From Cruorifilaria tuberocauda (Eukaryota; Nematoda; Chromadorea; Rhabditida; Onchocercidae), in assembly GCA_013365365.1 (NCBI GenBank), contig JABVXU010000034.1, forward strand, positions 62,001-126,000: 64,000 nucleotides of DNA. The letters are read 5' to 3'. The first letter of the stretch is position 1. Each line of letters starts with the position of its first letter. Below the pieces are notes generated by a model. That model ran no database searches and was not told where the DNA came from. It saw nothing but the letters and a program-made list of their open reading frames with translations. The translations under genes were made by a program, and so were the position numbers. This document shows positions 1 through 13,300 of this stretch, in pieces.

Positions 1-285
1 ATTTTCATTTTCATCCCTTCGGAAATGACTGCTTTTTGGTTCTAAAACTTCAAAAATGCTTAGGGGTTTTATGATTTAAAAGTATCCAAGCAATTCAAAA
101 GCCCAAACAAACTGGATTAGAATCAAATCGAATATTTAACTTCACGAACTTCTCAAGAAAATCTTTGATTATTCCTGTTCAAATCTTTTTTTTGAAGGTA
201 ATTGAAATTACTAACAATGGATATATTTATTTTTAATTTAACTTTTGCAGCTAAATGTTTTGAATGGTTAGAAGAGTTTTTTAAG

Positions 286-2895
286 GTATGTATTGCACAG
301 TATCGTCGAACAAAGAAATATTACACATTTAAATGTGTGAATAAAAGACGTTGTGTCCAACATATGATAACTGATAGCATTCTACATGAACTAAACCTAT
401 TAGCACATCTATCACATCCTTTCATCGTTAATTTATGGTTTGCTTTTCAGGTAATTCTTTACTTTTCCAATCTAAAATTCAAAAATTGCATTTTAACATG
501 CATTTTTTTGCTATCAAAATTGTCGATCATGGTCTGATGAATGTGTGGTTTGGCTGTTAATTTTGTATGATGGAAGGCTACAATCTGAATGGTAATTATG
601 TCAATCCAAATAAGATTCAAGCATTTAAAATTGATTTTAAAAATTGATATCTCGAGGATGAGCGTTATGTGTATGTCGTGAGCGATCTGACATCAGGTGG
701 AAATCTAAGGTATCATTTAAATCAACAAGGACGATTTGCCGAAGATCGGTAAGATTTCATTATTTGTGAATAGGGTTATTTTCTCACTATTGTGTATAAT
801 TTTTTCGATGAAATTTTTTCTTCCTTTTCTAATGATTGAATAGTAGAATAATTTACATACATGAATCGTTTATAATAATTTATAGTAAGCAAATAATAAC
901 TAATAATTTTAATTTTAATTAAATAATTAATAATATTGAGCGTCCCAGTATCATTCTTCTTAATGAAAAGAAACAAAATAGAAGAGAGCTTTAGTGAATC
1001 TGTAAAATGACTGTTGCGAAAGCTTTTTTGCTTGTAATTGTCCGATATAATTGCTATTTTTGAAAGATGTTACAGTTCAAAGTTGTATGTTTATGAAATA
1101 GCATTGGCGTTGGATTATCTACACGGAGAAATGATAATACATAGAGATGTAAAACCAGAAAATATTTTGTTGGATGATGAAGGACATGCACATCTCACTG
1201 ATTTCAATTTCGCTACACGTCTTACTCCCAATACTTACGCTACCTCATTCTCTGGCTAGTTAATTTAATCTCACAATGCCTTGTCCAATCTGTAATCTAA
1301 AATTTGTTAAATTTTCAGTCGTCCATATTGAACAGTTTTATGAGTTGTCTATCAAACGATGGTATCATTTTACCTATTGAGACAATTTGATGAATTCCAA
1401 TCTTTTTCTTGATGATATGGAATGAATTACAGGTACACGGTCATATATGGCACCAGAGATTCTACTTTGTTCGCTAGGTTATTTGTCTGGCTACGATTAT
1501 CGTGTTGATTGGTACTCTCTTGGTATTTGTTTTTATGAAATGCTCATGGGACGAAGACCTTTCGAATATGCTGTCCATTCATCATCAAAACAGGTTAATA
1601 TTCTAATTGGTATTTAGCAATGCCGGAACTGTTAAGGCTGTACAATAAACTTGATTGATGCTAGATATTAGACAGGTAGTTAAAAAAGTTTCAGTTAATT
1701 TTCATGTTTTAGTTAAATTAGATATATAGAAGTAACGTTCGAAACTCAAACATACTCGCTGTTGTTAAGCATTTCAATAAATCCGAATTTTAGCATACAT
1801 TTTATTAAAAGTGTATACACCGATTGCATTTTACTTTCACTAACAATACTTCAAATTTCACGTACAATCTAATGTCTTCATGAAGGGCCGTAAACATCAC
1901 TTCTATATTTCTGCTGTTCTTGGACTTTTAACACATTGTTCATAATTTTAGGTGCTTTGCTTGATGAGCAAAAGCTTCATAGCGCTGCCGTCTCAGTGGC
2001 CTTCTGATCTAGTTTCTTTCATTAGTTGTATGCTCAGGTATGAAGTTGAATCTCGAATTGCTTCATTCACAGCCTTCTCCCAGCACCGTTATATGGAGAG
2101 GATAAATATGAATGACGTTTTTGCCAGGTTTCTCAATATAAATTTTAAGTCACTTTATCGAAGGCATCCTTTCTTCTCTCTTTTATGCTTTCATTTGAAA
2201 ATTTATTTCGATTGTTAATATTTTTCTTTTCAAAGCACACTTTTTTTCAAATGTAATGAAAATCTATCATCATTGAAAGATGGCGAACTTAGGAAGACGG
2301 CTCCGGTTTTTATACCTCGTTCGGGTATACTGAACTGCGATCCGACTTATGAATTAGGAATGGGCATTCTCGATACCTCGTCATTGAATCGTCATCGCTT
2401 TCATATGATTAACTCTAGGGAGGAAATAGAACAAAAAGTAAACGAATTCACTCAAGCATTCGTTTCATACAATCGAGAATATCAATGTCAAATAAATGCA
2501 AAGGTAACAAAATAAAGTTATTCAAATTGCCATAAAGTTTCTCAATTAAAATATAATCTGAATGTTCCATCAAGCATTTTATACATAATTTTTGGTCCTC
2601 CTCAGTATTGACTCCGAATTTTCAATAATTTATGAGGTAATTCCTCTTATCGTCTCATCCATTATCACTACTGTTATTCTAATCAATATAAATAAAAATA
2701 TTGGAAATGCTAAATTCTTGTTGCAATAAACAAAAAATGCTATTTAAAAAAAATCTAGTGTTATTTATTTCAGTAATATTTGCACATTATTTATTACCGT
2801 CATATCACTGCACATCATATCATCAGAGATTGATAGTTTTTAAACATATGTTTTTTCAGGAAGAAAGAAATCAATTAAAAGCGTTTTCAGTGTAA
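286..2895 (+). CDS. STK32: STK32 (YANK)-type serine/threonine kinase, 5' end outside the window
   Basis: Seven exons are supported: 286-450, 657-748, 1076-1254, 1433-1593, 1952-2127, 2236-2503 and 2860-2895 (stop TAA). Phases match at each junction and give about 358 residues. The kinase motifs run in order: a VCIAQ strand after the glycine loop, a lysine in TFKCVNK, the catalytic loop [13 protein letters not shown] in TDFNFA (STK32 kinases characteristically have DFN rather than DFG), and the activation segment end YMAPE. The C-terminal stretch with LNCDPTYEL is also typical of STK32. The glycine loop is not in this exon: an acceptor (TTTTTTAAG) sits directly before VCIAQ, so the loop and the start codon lie on exons left of the window. 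The third intron (1255-1432) begins with GC. Relative to vertebrate STK32 there are about 20 extra residues at the start of exon 6. Product: a membrane-proximal AGC-like kinase of poorly known substrate. Family is near certain; the exact 3' terminal exon is inferred. Confidence 0.9.
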
Positions 2896-4395
2896 ATGAT
2901 CAAAATTCGTCAGGTGCATTGTAATCTCAAAGGAACACATAATATCTTCAGCAATGTTGGTTTTAATATGCCTCCTCTCCCCAAAAATTGTTGGAATGTT
3001 CCGTTTTGTTGCATTTTTGGGAAAACAATAGCAATGAATCGTCAAAGATATTGCCTTTTTTAATGGTGATGCAATTTATTTTGATATCTTCTTTCCAATC
3101 ATAAATATTTCTAAACATCTGATATAGAGACTCTATACCTTTTCAAATTTAACCTTATGCAGATGTCAACACAGTTTTCAGATCTGAATAACATTTGTTA
3201 TACACATCTTTAAAATAAAGCAGAGTTTGTCATTCTAAGTTTCAAAATCCTACTTTTTTTCTCTTTCATGAAGCAAGCACATTGGACAACAGGTAGCTAG
3301 CAATTCTGAAATATTATGATTATTTTTGGCCAAGCAAAAAACTCTAGAATTAATAGAGCTTTATGGACACAACTTAGGCAATAAATAAAAATCCATTCAT
3401 TAAACCGCTGCATATGTAAGTTACTCATAATGAATAAAAATCTGTAAAAAATCACTAAAAATTTTTTAAATATTACATTTTGAAATTAGAAGCAGCAAGC
3501 TTGGGTGATAAACAAAGCTTGGCAGATTTGATTTTTTTTTCAAACTGAAATCATAAAAAGTTCGAGGTTATAAATTAGTTTTGCTAGGAAACGTTTTCAA
3601 CGCTACTAGTAAATTAATTCGCAATTTCCAAGATTTAATTCTTTCTCCTGTGGCATGTAGCTTTGCCAACCACTGCTTTAAATTGTCAAGAGAGAAAACA
3701 TAGTACACATAAATGACTCATTTCATTCCGTTTACTTTCAGGTTACTGATTCAGCAAATTTAAGAACAGTCCATAATAGCATGGTTTTTAGATAAAGATA
3801 ATTCCATTTATTTGATAATATTTAAAACTAACAACTCTCTCATTTTGGGCAGCAAAAAATTCAATACAATTTAGTGCGTTATAACAACATTAGCGGAGAA
3901 AAACCATCTCTCTACATCTCTAAAAACCATCTCTAGGAAACCGTTCATAACAAATCAAAGAGCAGTCAGAAGAAATTGGTTATTTTGTTACGAAAAAAAC
4001 AAACATTATTGAAAGATGAATGGTATTTAGCAATACCATGAAGTTGCATTTAAATAATTCTAGTCCTTCAAAATTCTTCAAGAATTTGATTTGATTAAGG
4101 AAATAGTCATAGAATTGAAGAAAAGTATTTTGCCCATTAAATTAAAGTTAAAGCACAATAATGACTAAAATATTATCTTTTTGAAGGGAAATTTCTGAAA
4201 TAGTATTTGACAAATCAAAGATCTGTGGTAATGGCAGAAAATCAGAACGACTGATTAGCTCCCAAGTAAAACTGATAGCAGTAAATTCTTAAACAGACTA
4301 AACCATCCAAAAATTAATCTGTCATCTATTCCATCCATAAACTAACTTGATTCCATCAAGAAAAATTATCTCAATATCTCCAATGAAATGACACA

Positions 4396-4520
4396 AAATC
4401 ATAATGATTTCAATCAGACTGGTCCTGACTCTTCTGTCAATTTTGCTCTCTTATCTAGAATACTTCACAGTAACTAATATATTAAAATCAAAATAAGGAA
4501 AGAATCTGCTGAAAATTCAC
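4396..4520. repeat. Dispersed repeat, copy A
   Basis: This block is nearly identical to 7192-7300. Shared stretches include the sequence around CAGACTGGTCCTGAC and a longer block ending in GAATCTGCTGAAAATTCAC. Copy A carries about 17-22 extra bases (CTCTCTTATCT region) that copy B lacks. Neither copy encodes anything recognisable, so this is probably a non-autonomous mobile element or a fragment of one. Confidence 0.8.
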
Positions 4521-5568
4521 ATCAATATCTGGAACTTTTATTTCGTTTACGAAAGTTTAAATGAAAATTTCATTGCCTTCATTCGTTTCAATTGTGTCTT
4601 ATAATTGATTGACTACGCATTGAACACATATCTGAATGTGTTCAATATCTTCGGGATCTACTATACTTAAATACTTCCGGAAGTTGGAGCTGAGATGTTT
4701 GTTGAGAGCATTCCATAATCAAGCACTTTGAACCTTTTTGTAAATTTACTGAAATTTTGGTCAAAGAAAATTTCATGAGGCAGAACTCGAGAAAGACAAG
4801 AACAACAAAATTTTTCGCTTCGAATCAGCATGTGCCTTTTTCCACAAAAATTCTGCCTTGAAAGATCACAGGTGAAAAAGCATCAGTGATTTACTTTACT
4901 TTGCTAGTCATGATCCTTTTCTCACTTGCAATTTTTTTTGCATGATAAGCGGTGATCTAAAAAAAGAAGCATATAAGATAAAAAACATAATCAAATTGTT
5001 ACACATTTCAAAAAAGCTGACGAAAGATTACAGGAAAGCAAGCGGCTTTATCAAGTTTTATTTACCTCTCAGAAATGTCTATTTCAGATTTTACATGAAA
5101 CAGTTGTCCCTAACGGAACATATGCAAGCACTGAATAAAATTAAGGTAACGGAATTTCCAGTTAAACTTTCAATAATGAGATAATTTCTCCTACCGAAAT
5201 TATGTATTGCTTATTTAAAGAAATTTCAACATATTTTTCTATTTTCGTCCTTTTAGGCAGCAGCAACAAATAGAAGAATAAAAACGAGCATTTTGTATCA
5301 GTCATTCGCAACACAGGAAGTCAGTTCCTGATTAGGCCTCAACAAATAGACTTACGAAGCATATTTCGAAAAGTGTTATTGTAAATTATCTGTCTTCAGA
5401 CTCTTCTAACTGGGACCTGCGAAGGTGACATGACATATGTGAACATTACGTATACCGGACAATTTTACTTTCCCCAGAAAAGTTCCCAACTTCGCATCAA
5501 TTCCCACTGGTAAAGCTGTGGCTAATTTCACTTCCTTTGTCCATGGATACATATACACACATGTGTGA

Positions 5569-5710
5569 TATATACATATATATATATATATATATCGATA
5601 TTAGTCCTAACATTGTACACAGACAGAGACACATTAGAGATAGATAGATGCCCAGATACGTACCCATGTAGATATAGACAGACATAGACGGAGAGAGAGA
5701 TACCCAGATG
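5569..5710. repeat. TA microsatellite followed by degenerate GATA/CAGA simple repeat
   Basis: An alternating TA run at about 5569-5595 is followed by imperfect GATA, CAGA and GAGA units. The open frames on the minus strand here (5497-5832) are by-products of this low-complexity composition. Confidence 0.85.
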
Positions 5711-6351
5711 CGAAGTTGCCTTCCCATGCAGATGCGATAGGGAGTGACCCACGGGTAAGAAATGGAAGAGTTCCTGTGGAAGAGAAATGTTGGCTTCCCG
5801 TGGTTGCACTTTACTCTTTGATTCTCCCTCAACCGCTCATTTCCTCAGCTGGCATCTTTTCTTGGACTGTGTTATTATGTTAGCGTGATGTCCACAACTG
5901 TCCACACTTCCCCTAACTTCTCCAGTTGAAGGCCAAAGGGCAGCATATAATCTCATTCCATTCTCCTACAATTTCATCTCCACAATATGAGAATTTTTTC
6001 TTATATCCATGGACAGTTGCATTTTGCCAAATATACCAATTCACAAGAATTGTCAGTGATGTCAAAATTTCTGATTAAAATCATTCCATGAACAGTCATC
6101 AGTGACCGTTCATCGGACGATTGTATTCCATCTGCAAAAACAAAAATGATTATATTACAGTGATGGCTAAACGAGAATGGGTTAGTATTTGTAGAAAGAT
6201 GAAAATAATGTGAGTTAGACTTCAACTGCTGACCGTTTGATAGCCCTCATGCTATCTAAATGATATCACGACTGTCAGCGCATAAACCTTTCTGCTCCAA
6301 CCTATAACTTTCGCAACAATTATTGCAGCTTTTTATGAAAATACTATAACT

Positions 6352-8993
6352 ATGTTTCCTTATCAAATTAAAAGCTCTCATACAACAGGACGAAGTAATA
6401 AGTATCTGTTATATTATGGAGCGATATATACGCGAGTTCAAGTGATTCCGGATATGATCACATTCGTTTTCAGATTTTCGATATCTCCATTAAAGCCATC
6501 AATTGTGAGAAATGAAGAGATAAGCATATCGTCGCCATTGTTAACACCATTGATGGATTTCGGAGAACCTGAAGAAAAACGAACTCGACGTAAACCAAAT
6601 TTTACGGTACAAGAAAGAATGCATCTTGCGCAGTCGTACGTCGAGAGCTATGAGGAGTATAACCGGGCAAGTCATTTATGAGTTACTTGAATTAACGAGG
6701 AAAATTACTCGTGCCTGCACACTGCGAATGAGATGTATCCTGTGTTGAACCTACAAATCAATAACAGTAATGATGGAATAATAAAAAATTGAAGTCAGTG
6801 AAATAAATGACAAGTCAAGTTCAGATTAAAAATTGAAATCAGCGAACATTTCCACGATTATTTTTGATAAAATGATGTTAGTGACAGAGCGATGCTATGA
6901 TAATGGTCAGTATATCCTAAAAAATATTATTTTTAGTTACGAGCTTGCGAATGGCGAAAATATTATTACCATAATGTATGATCGCATTTTTTTAGGGCTT
7001 TACACCTACAACGAAAGGAGAAGCTAAAATTGGACGACAACGTCTGCTCGAACGCTGGGCCGCTGAATTGTCCAATTTTGGTATCGTTGAGCGAACACCA
7101 GTTGAAATTGAGCAGAAAATAAGGTAAATATTTACAATTACAATAAAATTTTCAATTTTTTCAGAAGTGCAATAAATTCAAATCTTCAATCAAATTCATA
7201 ATGATTTCAATCAGACTGGTCCTGACTTTTCCGTCAAGAATACTTCACAGTAACTAATATATTAAAATCAAAATAGGGAAAGAATCTGCTGAAAATTCAC
7301 AGATGAAAATTTAATTGAATAATCGTAGCATATAAAAGGAGATGAAATGAAAATGTCAACATTTGTAGAGATTATATGAAAAAGATAGCAGCAAATCGAA
7401 AACGGACAGTTAAAAGGGCTATGAGTCCTTCATGTCAGTTGATAAGTTCGGTTGTATCAGAAAGTTCCACAGTGGACGATTCGACAACAGACGATTCACT
7501 GACCGCATATGCTGGCTTCTTGCTAGAACAACATAAAGCAACTCAAAACGATTCCACTGAGTTCGTTGCTAATCTTTTGAAGCAATCAGTTTTTATCCAA
7601 ATATAAAAGTAATATTCTAAAGTTATACAAAATTGATTGATTTACAAAAGGTGAAAAGTCGTAGGACTATGTAATGAACGAAAATAGAAATACAAGTTCA
7701 GCTGTTTTTTATAATTGTAAAAATGAATGATAAGTTTTGGATAAGTTATGACAAGTTTTGGAATCTTCCATGGCCTTCTTCGTGTAAATGAGATGCATAG
7801 GAAGATTTCAACTTATTAAATTATTGTTTTTACGTTTTTGTAACTGCGAGTTATCATCATAGCACTAAAGTTTGTTAGGTTAGTTCAACTTCCATTCAAT
7901 ATCGTTTACTAATATAGAATTTCTTCATCTCCCTACTAGTTTAAATCAATTTAAAATCAAATGTAAAAAAGAAAAAAAAGAAAATAATGGTTTTTCTTGA
8001 GCTTATTTCATCGACCGAGAATTCCCATTTACTGTTCACCGTTGTTGCGTTATGTTTAGTACTTAAACAAAAATTTATAGTTTCATGAACTGAATCGAAG
8101 CCATTTACTTGGGATTTCATTCCGAACTTAGAACCGGCTAATATTTTTATTTTATGACTCTTCTTAACACAGTAAAGGATATTGCTGGTAGCGGAAATGA
8201 TTAAATCATCTTTGCAGAAATTTTGAAGGACTTGTAAATAATAGCTGTGATGTCGATGAAGCTAAATCAGTGGCGAACAATGCTTCAGTTTTATGTTTTG
8301 ATTCAACAAACAATATTAAAAATATCTGTCGTAAAAGGTATTGGAAAGTTTGCTAGCAAATCTATATTTAAAATTTTAAAAACATGAAAATACAAAATGT
8401 AGAAAGTTTATCAGCTTGTAATTTGCAAATTCATAAATAATGACACAAGTGCAAATTCACTTCGTATAACATAATAATTTAGCTAACATTAATTCAACCA
8501 AGTTTTAACGAATTTTAATGTCAACGATGTTTATTTCTTTGAAAAAGATGCAATAAAAGCGGATATGATGGTAGTTAGCTTGATGTAATATTTAAGAATC
8601 TGACTTTTCAGGAAAGAAAGTAATATGAGTCCACTTTCTAACGAAAAAGAGCAACCGGAAATGTTAGAAAACAATGATAAAGTTGTTCCTCCGTCATCAG
8701 AGATGCTTAAGCAGCAGCAGGTGGATTTTGACTCCATCGATTTGGTACTGAAAACTATATACATGGAAATTGCCAGGAAAGAACTTGAAAAGAAGACACT
8801 GGAGGTGGAGGCGATGAAAGTTAACTTAGAAATCAAGAAACTTGAACTGGAAGGAAAGAGGCATGACATTGAAAAGAAATGCCTTGAATTGCGGAAATTA
8901 CAGAGAAGTGTTATCAGAGATTCACTAGGAACAAATTCAAGTGAAAGTAGTGGAACTCCTCGAGATACACCCATCACTGAGCATGATCCTTAA
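6352..8993 (+). CDS. Myb/SANT-like (zeste-type) DNA-binding protein with C-terminal coiled coil
   Basis: Five exons: 6352-6666, 6996-7123, 7369 to about 7560 or 7581, 8218-8337, and 8612-8993 (stop TAA). A basic entry segment (RRKPNFTVQERMHLAQSYVE) leads into a three-helix region with RLLERWAAELSNFGI and the third helix IEQKIRDYMKKIAANRK. This is the arrangement of Myb/SANT-like or zeste-type domains. The last exon is a heptad-rich coiled coil of Leu, Glu and Lys, as in many proteins of this class that multimerise on DNA. It is probably a nuclear regulator; its targets are unknown. The start is uncertain: in-frame ATGs lie at 6352, 6457 and 6553, and a good acceptor at 6474 could precede the true first exon. 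Intron 1 (6667-6995) starts with GCAAGT. The exit from exon 3 is ambiguous (weak GT at 7561 or GC at 7582); both keep frame with 8218. One intron carries repeat copy B. Confidence 0.72.
7192..7300. repeat. Dispersed repeat, copy B, in an intron of the Myb/SANT-like gene
   Basis: Second copy of the repeat at 4396-4520, same orientation, with an internal deletion. It occupies much of the intron between exons 2 and 3. Confidence 0.8.
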
Positions 8994-10359
8994 AATGAGT
9001 AATTGTGTCTTTTTTCTTGGATTAGCATTTTGTAGGATTGGAAAGTGTGTTACAATTTCTTTTACAATGAGATTTCATCTGTAATAACTGTAATTTGGTC
9101 TTGTTCGAATACGTTAACATTTTAATCGACCATTTGTTAAACGAATATAGAAATCAGATATGACGGTTTTTGTATTATACTGAATTAACTTTGATTGTCT
9201 GCAAAGTGAAATAATACTAAAAGAAAAGATCTAGGAATTATTTAATTTGACAATTTAATGCTCATAATGGTATCAGAAGTTTTATACAATAGAAAGAAAG
9301 AAGATAGTTCAAATGTATGTTTTCTTCGAAATTCATCTCGATACTTACCATCGCATCAATTACTGTTTAACTGAGCTTTAATTGGATTTCTTCACCTTTA
9401 TTTTAACTTTATTTACCTTTTAAATCCTTTAAATTTATACTACAGGTTTTCAAAGATTAAAAATTAGGAAAGCTGCGAATACAGAAAGGTCCGAGAATGC
9501 AAGTACTCCTTTCAATGTTTTTAGCTATTCCTTCGATTTTTTTATTTCCCTTTACCGTTAGTATATCACTACCATAAGCATTCATTCTAAATAAATATCA
9601 TATCAAATACAAATATCTTTTTAAAGCTAACTGTGTGGTCGAAATGGAATTTGATAATCTTATTGAGTATTGAGAAATGGGATAAAGTTTTTTCATCGAA
9701 TCACAGAGGTTAATATCTATTCATGTAAAGCAAAAAATATGTAGTGGCAAGAAAAGTGAAAATGCACACAGCAACTTCCTTCACCAATAAAAATTTGAGG
9801 CCATTGTTAAAATTCCACGGGCCTTGTTAAATAGGGTCTCACAATATATAATTGCAAATATGTACAAATATAGGGATAGGTAAGGCATTTTGATTGACAG
9901 GGTAAATTTCCAATTCTTCGTTTATCATAACACTCAGATAGGAACATTGAAATAACTGTAATCGATTACTGCGAACAAGATAAGTTCGATTCATTATCTC
10001 TTCCACTTATTGATCCAATATTTTTTTATTTCCGATATATAGATAAATTTATCACTTTAGACAGTTTTATCTTTCTATAGTTTATTATAATAGAACGCAT
10101 ACTCATAGAATTACGATTATAGTTATATTATGCGTTTTATCATTGGTAGTAATTTTTCATTTACGTTCCATTCAAAAGCACATTAGTCATTTGTCTTCAT
10201 AATGAAGTAGTAATTTATTATGATTCATTATCATGATTGGATACGATTTGACAAAAATTTTCCTTTTCTAAGTTAAGTTAATATTTTAGATCTGTTAAAA
10301 ATGTTTATTTCCCATAATCTTGAAGACTGCTTTTTACGAAATACTTTTAACATATCCTG
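8994..10359. other. Intergenic DNA, nothing recognised
   Basis: About 1.4 kb of AT-rich sequence between the Myb/SANT-like gene and the PNKD gene. I see no coding exon, RNA gene or repeat that I can support. Confidence 0.6.
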
Positions 10360-13300
10360 ATGAAAATAGAGAAGGACAGTCTCGCATTTCGCTTAATGTA
10401 AGTTATTTTGGGTTTTTTTATTAAAAAAGTCTTTCAGTTTTTAAATATGTTTATGAATTTTTAGATACCGTATATATAATACCAATTGCTTTGGTACGTG
10501 GTATACCAAACGACAGTTGACCAGAATTCATAAAAAGCGCCCGAATGGACATTCTTCAGCTGCCACATTTACCTATGGAGGTATTCATTAAGATTTTACT
10601 CATAGATGAGATGTTTTTGGATTATATGAAGTCATTAAAACTCTGATGTATTGGGATCTTCATACTCTAGTAATATTACTCTGAGACAGTTATTTATTGT
10701 CAATAAGCATCTTCAGTTAGCTTTGATTATTTTGTTAATCGTAACGGAAATGTTTGGGGCATTAGATACTGCGATACCGTACATATAATGGTAATCTCAT
10801 TAGGTCGGCAAGGCATCATTTCAGATATTACTGTAACCGCAGTCCCGCAGAATAGTGATAACTACAGTTACATGGTTATTTGTGGATCAACTAATGACTG
10901 TGTCGTTATTGATGTTGGCGATGCACAGCCTATACTACGTTGTTTGAGCGATGAAAATAAGATACCTCAAGCAGTGCTTGTCACTCATAAACACTGGTTC
11001 AGTATTTTTCTTATGTAATTAATTTAAGGAAAGCCTCAAGTATGTCAACAAAATGTTTTGTTTATTTTTTTTTTCTTACAGGGATCATTGCTATGGCAAT
11101 CGAGAACTAAGAAAACGATATAAGGAGTTAAATATTTATGGTGGTGAGATTGATCGGCCTGCAGATGTCAATATGTAAGCTTCAGAAATACAAATTATAT
11201 ATTTTTCTCGAGTTTAGCAAAATATCAAATATATTATTATGATACAGTCAACACTTTCAATATGAAATAATTGGAATTAAGCCGATATTTGTTTATTCTC
11301 ATTTCCAGATACAACATTCGTAACTTATTCCTTGACCTTATATGCATAAATTTCATTAATGGAGGTTATTTCGATTTCCAATTTTTCAGGTATGTTCGAA
11401 ATGAAGCTTTGATCAAGATTGGGAAGTTGCATTTCAAAGCATTGCACGTTCCGGGACACACCGCTGGCCACATGATTTATGCTTTGCAATTAAATGATGA
11501 GCTTAAATGTTTGTTCACAGGAGACTTTCTGTTTATCGCTGGAATAGGTATATCTATAGACCTCATGTGCTTTATATATTGTATATTTTTTAAAACCTGC
11601 AAGTTTATTCTTATTGAAATTATAGGATAAAAATGAAGAAAAATAGATGAATTTAGGTAAAATCTTCGAAGGAAACACTTCTCAAATGATCAGTTCTTTA
11701 TTGATGCTGAGCGATTTTCCACCAGATACCATCATCTTCCCTGGCCATGAATATGCGAAGCTCAATTTATCTTTTGCTTTATCACTGGAAAAAGATAATG
11801 ATGTGCTGAATGCAGTGAACAAAGCAGTACATGAAAAACGAACCGTTCGCTCACCCATTGTAAGTTTTCTGAACATTCTGTTTAATTTGATTTCATTTGG
11901 AGAAAGAAAGGAGGTTCAGGTATTATGCGGTTGCTTTCTGAAAGTAGTTTTATAAGAGTATTCAACAGAAGATTCACACTATTTCACGTGCTAAGCGAAA
12001 AGCGCCATTATCGAAGAAAATAATGATAGTACATGAATTGTTTCTGAGTAATATGTTAATTGAAAGCTTTCAGGGATTTTTTCTGTCAGGTTTGGAAAAT
12101 TCATTATCAGCTTTATTTGAATCTGTTGTCATATTTGTAATTCATTCGAAACACAAATATGCTTTAAATTAATAGGAACTAAACCTCATTAGCCGGTTTT
12201 TCCTTATCTTGTTTTTTAATTCACAGGGAAATGTATAACTGTTTCATCGAGTACTTATCATTGTGCCACACAAAAAATGGCTTATGATTTGATTTTTAGA
12301 GACGGATTACAAATTTAATGCTCGTAAGCATATTAATTTAGCTATTAACTGATTAATACCTTCATTGACACTATTTCAACATAGTTATTCAACACAGGTA
12401 TTTAATCTTTTGATATTTTTTCCTGCTTTATAAAATAGAGGTAAATAGGTGCTTTATAAAATAGAGTGTTCACTTTTTACTTAATAAGTTCCTATATTTT
12501 ATTGGTTATTCTTGTATTGAGTGCTTAGGTCGCCATAACTACAAAAAAGAAAATTTTCCTGGAATTTGAAACGAATCTAAATTTATATCATCTTCAGTGA
12601 TAGCTGTCGAGTGAGTTTAGCAGTTTAGCAATCGTTGATATCACATCACTTTCCAGCCAATAAAACTTTATATTTAAACAACGTTTCTCAGTATATAATG
12701 TAAAGGGATTCAAGAAAAAACCAAAATATGCATCTTAATTGTTGTCTTCTTATATCAAATGCAGTGTTTTTTTAGATTTCATTATTCATCTTCTGAATGA
12801 GATTGCGTTTGTCTTTATCCCCTCTCTCCTTCCTATATAGCGCGTTAATATTTTCCATTCCTAGAATGCTCCTGAAGAGCTTTGGCTATTTGTCTCTCTA
12901 ACGAGAAATCAATGCATAGCATCGGTTTTTCGGAGAATAAGTCTTCTCAGGAAAGAACAACTTGAACGCATTGCTAATCTCATTTATTATTGAGTTAAGT
13001 ATAAATTTCAATATTCTTTTTTCGTATTTCAACTTTAACAGCTGTATTTGTTATTTATTTCAAGTAATACACTAGTGTTTGTGCTGTTTAAGACAACATG
13101 AAAGACAAAATTAAGGTAGTATTTCTAATAAAAGGATAATTATACAATACATATTACATTCATGTTGAAGCAAAAAGCTATTTTCGTATATTCGCGCCCT
13201 AGAGATATTCTGCAGTTTTTGACAATCAATCCTAACTTTATTTTTCTTATGAATAATAATGTCTTTTAAATTATAGAAATTGTTAATCCCCGATTAATAA

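Larger units (their letters stand above)
2896..6351. other. Intergenic DNA, no gene supported
   Basis: AT-rich sequence with only short, non-conserved open frames; an 80-codon lysine-rich frame at 4942-5184 resembles nothing and has no convincing splice context. It contains one copy of a dispersed repeat (4396-4520), a TA microsatellite with degenerate GATA/CAGA repeats (about 5569-5710), and one possible minus-strand exon (6001-6131). Confidence 0.6.

Noticed and set aside
241..285. An apparent STK32 kinase lacking its glycine loop (pseudokinase) if the first exon is read from 251.
   Set aside because: A good acceptor directly before the VCIAQ strand (at 285) explains the mismatch; the glycine loop is more simply on an exon outside the window.
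8531..8977. A 148-codon minus-strand frame.
   Set aside because: It is the antisense shadow of the coiled-coil exon of the Myb/SANT-like gene (8612-8993), which continues an in-phase model.
10545..10646. A short frame with an F-box-like start (LPMEVFIKIL).
   Set aside because: It overlaps, in another frame, the second PNKD exon, which matches the PNKD family and splices in phase on both sides.
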